Assembly: GCA_036250195.1 (NCBI GenBank) | Contig: JAVHZZ010000003.1 | Location: forward strand, 32,828,335 to 32,892,334 | Source: Mixophyes australis | Taxonomy: Eukaryota > Chordata > Amphibia > Anura > Limnodynastidae | DNA: 64,000 nucleotides | Direction of reading: 5' to 3' | Shown here: piece by piece, positions 54,964 through 64,000 of the stretch | How the letters are laid out: each line of letters opens with the position of its first letter | Numbering within the stretch: the first letter of the stretch is position 1 | The notes under the pieces: generated by a model | What the model was told of the DNA's origin: nothing | Databases searched by the model: none | What the model saw: the letters and a program-made list of their open reading frames with translations, nothing else | Program-made: the position numbers and the translations under genes

Positions 54964-56709
54964 CTGTGTCGTTGATAGGTGCAATTTAACAATGCTCCAA
55001 GATATCTGGTATCAATAAGTACTTTGTGTTATTTGTTCCTTGATTAGAGTTTCTATACTATACTTTTGCCAGAGAAATCCTTATAATGTGCTGGAATGTC
55101 ATAAAATGACGGGGTACATTTAAATATTTAGCTACGGATGTAAAAAAAAAGACAGGGTTATGTAGCGTTTTGCATAAATGAGCTAAAGTGTTTATTTGAA
55201 AGCAACTTTAAAGCCATAAGCACTATTGTCTTCTTAGTTATATCATATTCATTTTTATTTTTCTTAAAGAAATGCACTGCCGACCTTTGCTACAGTTTTC
55301 GTCTTGCACTTCCTCTGTTCACAATGTCTGTTTTATTTCTTCTCTTGAAAGTCGAGTTATGTTTTTAACGGGTCTGAATTAAACAGGTCTGAATTAAACA
55401 TACATGCACTTATGGTTAGCACTGATGCCACAGCATATCACATATTTCGGCTTACACAATGTTATCGATCCTCCAAGGATAACGTTCAACGTGCCACAGA
55501 ATGATGATTTGTATTGGGAGAGTCTGTTTTAGTTGACCAGTTAAGGGGCTTCCAATCCGAACCATGACCGGATCACATTATTGTCAATATTAGCCGCACA
55601 CATAACCTAATATAACAGGCCATGGGTGTGATTAATAACGTTCGTTACCGTCTTGCCTCGTGGTGTCTCTGAAACTGCAGAGCAGGCTCTGCCTATTTTA
55701 TTGTTGTGCCTTAAACCTATTTTTTAAATTGGTTTCATTAGTTTCTTGCACTTAGCCCAGAAATGTTGGTAACGGAGATCCATTAATGATACTATTTTTA
55801 TACCCACCTAGCCTTGTGAAATAAATGCTGTGTTAAATTTCAGAAAACCTTTTTCCATATTTCCTATAGCAATTACAATTGTTGCTTATCTATATAGATT
55901 AAGAGATATCGGTAGTGTCTGGTGCACTTGAACTTGATGTCCTGCCAGCTATTTTTAACATTTTGAGAAACATTCAGTATTTATAAAGACATTGGTGATG
56001 TACCATGTTCCTTATGTATTAAATAATGTATTTCATATGTTTTGTTGACCCTAGCAACCATAGATCAGCCTACATTTGCTGGTTGCCAGGGTCACCGAGG
56101 CATCCCAACGGACGCCAGCAGGCAATGACAGGTACGAGCATAATGACTGGCAATATTTTAGAACCTAAAAGAAAAAAAATAAAGGGCGGCACATTACAAA
56201 TCGTGTCTAAATACTGAAAATGTTTAGGATCTGTTAAATATAATTTGGCTGACATACCCATTTTATGTAATAACTTCTGTGGGTGTGGTGACCATTTGTG
56301 AAAACTGGTGTACAGGTGACTGCAAATAAAAGTTCCTATAACCCATAGCAACCAATCAAGACATTTACTCTCATTGGATTGTACCAAACAGAGTCTGGTT
56401 GCAGCAACTGTTATTGAACATGTGTACCAGTAAATGTCCAACTCATATGTTATATGTACTATATTGTGATAATCAGGGAGAGACACTCTTATTCTGTGCA
56501 TTCTCTGTGCAAATGTGTGCAAGGAACCTGCCTTAAATATTTACAGCAGTCCCAATGTTCTCCTTCAGTAACTGGAAACTGTTTTCCTCTGCTCTATAGC
56601 TATGTATGAAATGGTATGTCACTTTTCCTTAATCTTGCAAATATACATAGTTTGCCTGTTTCCCATGATGCAGTGTTACTTTGGCCATATGAAAACACTC
56701 TAAGGAGTA

Positions 56710-56875
56710 AAGTTATCAAAGCTTCTGAAATGGAGAAGTGGAGGTGTTGCCCGTAGCAACCCATTACATTCTAGCTATTATGTTCTAGAATATACTAGAT
56801 AAATGCTAGATAGGATCTAATTGGTTGCTATGGGCAACATCTCCACTTTTAGAAGGTTCTATAAATCTACCCCTT
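56710..56875. mobile_element. CCAAT-type palindromic MITE within the 3' UTR
   Basis: Arms ggtgttgcccgtagcaaccc and tggttgctatgggcaacatc pair around tgttctagaatatactag; outer ends aagttatcaaagcttctg and agaaggttctataaatctac. Same subfamily as 11412-11585. If the RUNX2 mRNA ends at 59355-59380, this hairpin is part of it. Confidence 0.8.
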
Positions 56876-57697
56876 AGCTTTGTAATTGTGTTTTTAGAAC
56901 ACATATGTTATCTTTTCTCTTCATGGTAACAGGTTATGGTAATGGTTTTCCCTGCTTTCAGCATGACCCTCCCAATCGGTACAAAATGCCTCGTTCCTAA
57001 ACATCTCACTTACATTTACTATCACCATTGCCTGCCCTGATTAAATGAACTGATGTTTAAAAACACCCTTCTTGACAATGAATTAATCCAACCCAGGTAA
57101 CTGCGATAATAAGTTAAGCAGGAAGTTCGGAAGCAGAGTATTTTGCACCCTCTGGAAGTGGCCATGTTGGATGCAGTTATAGACCTCTCTCGTTTAGACT
57201 AAGTTGATGCACATGGTCCATGAGATATAACCGGACCTTCAGCAGATCAGTAGTTCGGTGTGTGACAACGGACATGTGAGGGTCGTGTGCAGTAATGTAC
57301 AAAACACACATGAAGCCCGTTCTTTCATATAAAAGCCACATATTTTATAGTGTTAGATTGGACAGATGCAGCTCAGCCACTGACTCTGCGTAGGGCGCCA
57401 CAAACAGGCACGGCCGATCTGCGGAGAGTTAGCAGGAGAAAAACTACGCAGCGGGAAGTAATCTTTACTGAGCTAATTCTCCTGGGATGACAAGAAACTA
57501 ATTTTTGAGATTAAGCATTGTGCACTATGTACTAACATGTGCCTTAAATTATATATATATTTTGTGGAATATGGTTTTATCTGTTACTGCTAATATTTGT
57601 ACTTCTGTTCTTAGTAGCTTTAAGCATTCCGGTCATTGTTTCGTCTGTTTTTATTTTTTAACCATTTTCAGCAGCAAGTAGGTGTACCGGTCACCCC

Positions 57698-58112
57698 ATC
57701 ACATTGGAGGCAGCTATTTTGTGACCTCGTAAAAAAATCAGCCTCTACCTATTAGGCACTTTGCACTGCAAGGGGGTGCAAATACAAACTATTTTTTGCA
57801 TGCTGGTCAATTACTGCATCCTGCACACACGTTACGGGGTAAATGTATCAATCGACGGTTATCTGAAACCACCAATGAGCTTTGCCTTTAATAAAATTGC
57901 TGTAAAATAATGGCAGCAAAGTGGCTAGACTCGGCGGTTTTAAAAGTTGCCCTTAAAGACATTGCCGTTTTAAATTTAGCTGTCAAAGTCGCAGAATATC
58001 AGGGATTTGCAGAAATCGCAGTTTAATACATTTACCCCAGGGGCACTTTTCATGTGTCACTGACAGCTCAATTATATTGACTCAGCCCACAACATGGCTG
58101 CCTGCTCTGTGG
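57698..58112. mobile_element. Possible larger MITE with a nested hairpin element
   Basis: ggaggcagctattttgtgac near 57705 and cagcccacaacatggctgcc near 58084 look like inverted ends of the ggcagccat family, about 400 bp apart. The separate element 57836-58039 lies between them. The outer element's integrity is uncertain. Confidence 0.4.
57836..58039. mobile_element. Small MITE with ggggtaaatgtatcaa ends
   Basis: The left end ggggtaaatgtatcaa pairs with ttaatacatttacccc at the right. The interior has weakly inverted text (ttatctgaaaccacc; cagaaatcgcag). About 204 bp, non-coding. Confidence 0.65.
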
Positions 58113-59354
58113 TTAGGCGACAAGTGTTCTTTAATAACATGGCGTTCTTTAATAACATGGCGTAATTAACCAAAATGTCCATTAACCCGTAAACCACCGG
58201 ACATTTTCTTTCATCGGTCTAATTTGCGGTAGTCTTACAGCTAATATTTGGTTGGTTGCTACGGGCTACTGCGCATTTGTCTTCCTTGCGTCATGGTGAT
58301 AACTGAACCGTAGTACTGGAATATTATTTTACATTTTATACAACACATAATGAAACCATGACTTAATGTGCGTACATCATTATTTGTGGTCATGACAGCC
58401 TGTGAAACCACCAGGCACCAGCAATGTTGCCGAGGCACAAAGTGGTTGCTGGTGAATTAATAGGCTTCATCATGAATATTGGTTCAGTTTACAAAATGGC
58501 TGCCTCCATTCATCAGTGACAGGTGGACTTTAAAACATGTTCAAATGCCTTTTACGTTTCCTTATCTAGTGATGTTTTGTCTTATATATTCAATATCTCC
58601 ATTTTGTTCACTGTACCTGTTTTTGCTGCCAACCCCCCCAAAAAAATAACCTAGAATTACAAAGTGCCAAGTCTTAAAAGCCTGTTTGTGACATTGCTCT
58701 TACTGTACCAGTTCTCAGGAAGCCAGGAATGATAGAGACTTTAGCACTGTGTCAACATTACATTCCAGTTACATTCCAATAATGGTTGCATTACCTTTAA
58801 CAATATTTATTCACAGGTTAACCACAAGAAACTTCAACACCAGCTATGTTACGCGGTACAATATCTATTATGTGATACAATATCTATTACGTGGTACAAT
58901 CTCAAAGTTTATTTATGCAGAGGTTTGAAATATATCAATATTTCATGTTTACAAAGGTCTGTTTTGTTCTAAGAATCTTGTACGATAGTACACACCAGCC
59001 AAAAATATTTGAAATGAAATTTAGTTAGGTACTGAGGTGACATTGATTTTTGTAAGAAAGCTCCATATACCAATTATTTTCTTAACCAAAATACTCCTAG
59101 CGTAATCTTTTAAATAGGTGCATCTGTTAGAGTTGCTGAGTTATGATATTTGCTTTATATGCACATGTTGTTTTTTTTCAGATATTTGCTTTATTCCGCC
59201 ATGGAAACGTTTACTATCATTTGAAAGGGACTCTTTTTTTTTTTTTTTTTCCCCCCTATTTTATTTTGCGTCTGTAAATTTAATTTTTGTTGCTCCGCAC
59301 CTGATTATTATTATTATTGTTATTATTATAAGTGGATGTTTGAATTTTATTTCC

Positions 59355-59360
59355 AATAAA
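59355..59360 (+). terminator. Candidate distal polyadenylation signal AATAAA
   Basis: Canonical AATAAA in a ttccaataaatttc context, downstream of the terminal exon and followed by T/TG-rich sequence (59385-59410). Proximal alternatives are AATAAA at 54479-54484 and 55820-55825. Which is used cannot be decided from sequence alone. Confidence 0.4.
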
Positions 59361-59380
59361 TTTCTTTTTGATAAGTCTTC

Positions 59381-59664
59381 TAAGAAGTGTTTCTTAATTT
59401 GATTTGTGTAGGGGGACAATGGGACCTAAAATAAAGGTGGGACGTCTCCTAGCGGTTAAATGATACAGGCTCTGTGGCTAATTGAAACGAGACTCCAACC
59501 AGTCACAGAACCTTTGTCATTTATATGTGTCAGTAATTAGGAGGAGGAACTGGTAACTGTGCTTTATTTTTCAGGCGTTATCATTTTTCCTGGTTAGCAT
59601 GTTTTCTCAAGCATGGTATTCTAATGAAAATGCTCGAGTACAAGAAGCTGTTACAACCAAATGT
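59381..59664. other. Downstream of RUNX2, no feature seen
   Basis: Unique sequence after the candidate distal polyadenylation site. Confidence 0.45.
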
Positions 59665-59988
59665 ATCATCATCAGCAGAAGCTTATATAGCACCACTAAT
59701 TGCGCAGCGCTGTACAGAGAACTCACTGACATCAGTCCCTGCCCCATTGGAGCTTACAGTCTAAATTCCCTAACACACACACAGACACACAGACTAGGGT
59801 CAATTTGTTAGCAGCCAACTAACCTACCAGTATGTTTTTGGAGTGTGGGAGGAAACCGGAGCATCCAGAGGAAGCCCACACAAACACGGGTAAGAACATA
59901 CAAACTCCACACAGACAAGGCCATTGTTGGGAATCGAAGTCATGACCCCAGTGCTGTGAGGCAGAAGTTCTAACCACTGAACCACCAT
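59665..59988 (-). mobile_element. V-SINE-like tRNA-derived SINE
   Basis: Minus-orientation copy: short tail tatcatcatcagcagaagct on the left, ccctgccccattggagctta, core gtgtgggaggaaaccggagc, and tRNA-like head near 59950-59985 (gttctaaccactgaaccacc). Somewhat diverged. Confidence 0.82.
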
Positions 59989-62408
59989 ATGAAACCCTTA
60001 AACAAAGACGGTTATTTACTGAGATGGAAAAGCAGTTTCATGGCGCAACAACATTTATGTGATGTCATGTGCCTGCTATCCCAAGCAAGTGGTCGGATTA
60101 GTTCGTCAGAATGGCGGAAAATTGGATGCTAAAGTAGGAGGAGCTGTCTGAAACTGGGTGGAGTCGGTAGTTCCTTGCCGAATGCAGGCTGAGGACACTG
60201 TAACCACAGTAAAAGTTTTGTTTTCTAAAGGGCACCTACTTATCCTCTAAGCAGAAAAATACGCGCATTTTCTTATAGTTAAAATGACGGGACACATTTT
60301 TTTCTGGCTCAACAAAGACCCCCAGTATTATAATTATGATGGCCCTTGGAAGTTTGTTTGTATTTTAGTGTATATCGCTGTAGTGCTTTTTGCCTTTGTC
60401 AGGACTTGTTGGCACTTGTAGTTCCACAGTGGCTAGAGAGACAAAGGTTAGTTACCTCGACTGTATAGAAAAATAATAAACGCAGTGCTTCCAATGACAC
60501 TTGCTCTTTAATGAAGGGGGTGTGTAATCCAATGTAGATATTTTCTAAACCTTGATACATTGGAGAATTGTTTTCCAGACAGAAAAACGTCTCCATATCC
60601 CACGTTACCCACTAAAGAGGGATTTCACACATTCTGGATGAATAGTGAATAGGCTCCGTAGAATAACACAGCTGTTGATTGACGTCTCCTATTTATTATG
60701 ATTATCCTCCCTAATTTCAGTGCTATTCCATAATTATACTGACCCCGTAAGTAGCGCCCCCGTGTACAAAGCTTATAAGCAAATAGGAAGTACCACGCTT
60801 TGGTAATTTTAAAATATTTTGCTCCTTTTCCCACAGCAAATATCCAGGCCCCCAGCCTATTGCTTGATCTCCTATATAGGTAAGGTCCATTTTGCTAGAT
60901 GGAATCAACCAATTGGACAGATAATATTAATGTTTACTCCCTATGAAACGCATTTAGTGCATTTTAGGGTTGTAAGGTCAGATGAACACATGAAACGCAT
61001 TTGCAATGCTCTTAATACTGTCAAATCACACAGAAACCAGAGGCAAAATGCAGGTAACACTGTTTCCTATAGGAAAATCATCTCTGTGTTGACATGCATT
61101 AAGCTTCAATGCTCTAAAAACTGCTGGTTCTTTTTCTTCAGTGTATTAACATTTATCATGTACTAGAACGTGAATGAACAGGGGTTTGCTGGAGGGAGCA
61201 ATGTTCCCTGTGTGTGCTCTCAATTTTCCTTCCAATATGTACAGCTTGAAAACCCTTAACGCATTGTGATCTCACATATATACGCTGAACCAGACATAGT
61301 AGATGAACCATCGTTTCTTCTCTGCCATCATATTCTATCTTTCAACACAAAGAAGTCACGTGAAAACTAATTTCAGAAAAAAATCAGTTTAAAGAACATC
61401 TAATCTTGAAAATATGAAATTTGGAAATGGAAGCCACAACTTAAAAAGTTGCTTATTACTTTCCCACTTTTGTTACAGACCGTTGAAGACCCCCACACAT
61501 GTTTACAGGGCTCACTGAAAAACATTGCATGTCGGTGCAAAATGTGCAGGTATCCACAGCTACAAATTAAGTACTGTCTGACCTGCACCAGATATATAAA
61601 AGCTGATTTCTGATTGATTGGTGTGGTGCAAGGCACACTTTGTACTTATATGTAAGTAAAAGAGACCTAAAGCCCTAAAGGGATGTCATGCTGGTCAAAA
61701 CGCTAAGACTTCCTTTGTTTGAGCTACTGTGACAGTTTTGGCCACACCCCTGTGGATCAATGAACCAATCCGACACTTCCTAAAGTAGGCGTGGCATCAC
61801 AACACAGCACTGAGCTTTTGCCTGTCTGTATCTCCCTTGCCTGCTACAAACACTCTGATGGACATATTTTGCTAAGTATAATCCATTCCATACAGAAATA
61901 TAAATAAAATCGTATAAAACCAATTAATCACAGGAATGGTAAAGGTGTAATATCTATTAAGTAAAGAAAGTTTTACATCCTTTAAATGATGTGGGGTCTC
62001 ACTGTCATACTGCTTAAACGAGCCCCGGGCCTGGTCAGCATGGGCCAAAAAACATGCAGCCCACCCCAAACGGGACAACCAGTTGTGTGCTGAATAGCGC
62101 AGGGGCTCATTCTGACACTGCTGTGGTAGTGAGCGCCAGGCAACTAACATAAAACCAGTACTACCTTTTGGGGGGAAGTACCCCCAATTCTGTATATATA
62201 GCCCAAAAGATGCTTAGAAACTAAGAAAAAAAAAAAAAAATAACAAAAGCTGCAACACCCTTTCTGACCACAGTGAGTCGCTCACAACTAATCGTATGAG
62301 CCCAAATGTTCCTTCTTCCCTATAAAACTTATTCTGGCTTCTCCAACTTCAAAAGCCTCATCAATATTTAAAACGTGGAGTATAGGAGCCTTTTTAAATA
62401 AACATTTA
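59989..62408. other. Intergenic, no gene seen
   Basis: About 2.4 kb of unique-looking AT-rich DNA. Weak traces of the hAT-like hairpin family occur near 60407 (ttggcacttgtagttccaca). The 115-codon frame at 60819-61166 and others show no domain I recognise. No exon of a neighbouring gene was identified. Confidence 0.45.
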
Positions 62409-62583
62409 GGGCTAGATTTACTAAGCTGCAGGATTGAAAAAGTGCGGATGTTGCCTATAGCAACCAATCAGATTCTAGCTATCATTTTGTGGAAGGTACT
62501 AAATAAATGAAAGCTAGAATCTCATTGGTTGCTATAGGCAACATCCCCACTTTTTCAAACCCGCACTTTAGTAAATCTAGCCC
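62409..62583. mobile_element. 175-bp palindromic MITE with TTA duplication
   Basis: Begins gggctagatttactaagctg and ends tttagtaaatctagccc. Flanked by tta at 62406-62408 and 62584-62586. Inner arms atgttgcctatagcaaccaa and ttggttgctataggcaacat. Same length as 34520-34694. A TTA duplication is typical of PIF/Harbinger elements (family knowledge). Confidence 0.88.
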
Positions 62584-62978
62584 TTAGACTTTTCAGATTT
62601 TGCTCCCCATTGGTTTAAATCACATGTGACAGTCTTATCATAAAGAGTTCATCGACAGGGCTCAAAGTCTCTCTGCATAATAAGAGCTCCCATAGAAGTC
62701 CATTGTTTGTTAATGAGCATTAATGCTTCTGAAACTGCTGCAAATCCCGTATTTGAGGACAGTGGCTAACATTATTTTTCTGGACTATCTGCATTAGAGC
62801 ATGTTTATTAGACTTTGGAACGCATGTTAAATGTCTTTGAAGCTGGTAGTGTCTCATGTACACACACACTTTATTACAAATGCGCTTTGCGTCAATTTTC
62901 ATGCTGCATGCAGCTTTCAGAAGCATTAATATTTTGTATGGTGCGCTGATTGCGTGATGATGAGAGTAGTTTACTTTC
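62584..62978. other. Intergenic, no feature seen
   Basis: Short unique stretch between a MITE and a SINE. Confidence 0.45.
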
Positions 62979-63309
62979 ATCATCATCATAATTTATTTTA
63001 ATAGCGCCACTAATTCCACAGCGCTGTACAGAGAACACACTCACAACAGTCCCTGCCAAATTGAAGCTTACAGTCTAAATTCACTAACATACACAGACAG
63101 ACACATAGACAAGGGTCAATTTGTTAGCAGCCAATTAACCTATTAGTATGTTTTTGGAATGTGGGAGGAAACCGGAGGACCCAGAGGAAACCCACGCAAA
63201 CACGGGGAGAACATACAAACTCCACACAGATAAGGCCATGGTCGGGAATCGAACTCATTACCCCAGTGGTGTGAGGTAGAAGTGCTAACAACTGAGCCAC
63301 CATGCTGCC
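62979..63309 (-). mobile_element. V-SINE-like tRNA-derived SINE, best preserved
   Basis: In minus orientation: head with A-box-like tggctcagttgttagcac, B box gagttcgattcc (plus coordinates 63245-63256), conserved core (plus strand gtgggaggaaaccggaggac and cccacgcaaacacggggaga), L2-like 3' part, and a (GAT)n tail at 62979-62991. The B box is closest to the polymerase III consensus of the four copies. Confidence 0.88.
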
Positions 63310-64000
63310 CCTCAAAAGGGACACCCTTAAAAATTGCGTATTTATGCCCATTAGTCGTAGGCATCTCAAGATACATCCAGCTTTGCAACTGCAGAATATA
63401 TACGCCGGATTTACGGCAGACTCACGTCAGACATATATACACCCACACGTGATAACACACAACCAGGTCATAAGCGCAAGAGAAGTTTGTTAACGTTTCT
63501 TTCGATAGCGGAAAAACCCATTTACTAGTACTCTTATAATACAGCAGATATAATACTCCTTCTCATGTACAAATGAAAGTAGAAAAGATTATTTTAAAAA
63601 AATACACCAACTATATCTTACAGAATTACACTTTTTACTTCTGAGCAAGCGCACTAGTTCCAAAACTAGCGGAAAGGTAGTGCTAGCGTCTGTCAACATC
63701 ATCAGCGTGTATTTACATCTACCCTCTTGGTGCAAATGATACGGCTCCTAACGGGTATATGCATCTCTGTGCTGGCCGATCCTTACTATGTCCAGCCTAC
63801 GTTAGACTGCCCCTTCCTCCGTTCCGCCTCTCCAGTCATAAGGAGGAGCAGGTGTCAGATGCATAGAACTCTGCAGACCTGTGCAATCTGCAGACGTGTG
63901 CAATCTGCAGTGCACATTTTTGGAATTCACGATACGCAAACAGGAATGAGCGACATCAGGCTCATTAATTACATAGAATACTATGCCACCAGGAACCTTT
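63310..64000. other. Intergenic, no feature seen
   Basis: Unique-looking sequence to the window end. A short tandem duplication, ctgcagacctgtgcaat then ctgcagacgtgtgcaat, lies at about 63871-63910. No gene recognised. Confidence 0.45.

Larger units (their letters stand above)
53855..59380 (+). other. RUNX2: Probable RUNX2 3' UTR (end uncertain)
   Basis: After the stop codon the sequence is AT-rich, with A and T homopolymers, ATTTA-like AU-rich motifs (around 54630-54660) and no coding signal. Possible polyadenylation signals AATAAA lie at 54479-54484, 55820-55825 and 59355-59360. The last is followed within 40 bp by TG/T-rich sequence and looks most like a true distal site, giving a UTR of about 5.5 kb; mammalian RUNX2 also has a multi-kilobase 3' UTR. 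The stretch is interrupted by hairpin MITEs at 54822-54963, 56710-56875 and 57836-58039, which would be transcribed if the distal site is used. The extent is inference. Confidence 0.45.

Noticed and set aside
59381..64000. Exons of a neighbouring gene (CLIC5 lies downstream of RUNX2 in mammals)
   Set aside because: No frame in this part reads like a known exon with splice signals; the neighbour, if conserved, must lie beyond the window.

Overview
The window is vertebrate nuclear DNA holding the 3' half of one recognisable gene on the plus strand, the Runt-domain transcription factor RUNX2. Four coding exons with intact splice signals are readable: 8390-8494 (end of the Runt domain), 35429-35602, 43678-43839 and 53379-53854 (C-terminal exon, stop at 53852-53854). 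They join in phase to about 305 residues ending in the Groucho/TLE-binding VWRPY. The three complete introns are about 26.9, 8.1 and 9.5 kb. No other cellular gene, tRNA, rRNA or CRISPR array could be supported; the window is not prokaryotic.

The rest is intron, 3' UTR and downstream sequence rich in repeats. The repeat set (tRNA-derived V-SINE-like elements, CCAAT-bearing palindromic MITEs, hAT-like hairpins reading 'tgttgtgaaactacaag', an L2/CR1-like LINE, a Tc1/mariner remnant) suggests an amphibian, most likely a frog. That placement is inference from repeat style, not proof.

Layout. 1-8389: intron upstream of the Runt exon, with a TA repeat, a CTAT array (2444-3059), a GAT-rich minisatellite (3621-5214) and a MITE candidate just before the exon. 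8495-35428: large intron with hairpin MITEs, a Tc1/mariner transposase remnant (13439-13871), a minisatellite of 22-23 bp period (20935-22285), a 5'-truncated LINE (23822-25737), a tandem repeat of about 149 bp period (29095-29525), a 43-bp minisatellite with higher-order structure (29699-31350) and a 36-bp minisatellite (33645-34450). 35603-43677: mostly unique sequence plus an unexplained AT-rich open frame next to an LTR-like stretch (38250-39578). 43840-53378: hairpin elements, an insertion with 18-bp target duplications (49148-49435), a CTAT array containing a SINE, and a second SINE. 53855 to about 59380: probable 3' UTR, itself carrying MITEs. 59381-64000: downstream DNA with two more SINEs and a 175-bp MITE.

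Nearly all long open frames outside the exons are by-products of tandem repeats with periods divisible by three or lacking stops, and are not genes. I found no clear new cellular system. The best leads are the organisation and origin of the 43-bp array, the insertion at 49148-49435, the paired 175-bp MITE copies, and the unexplained 38250-39578 segment.
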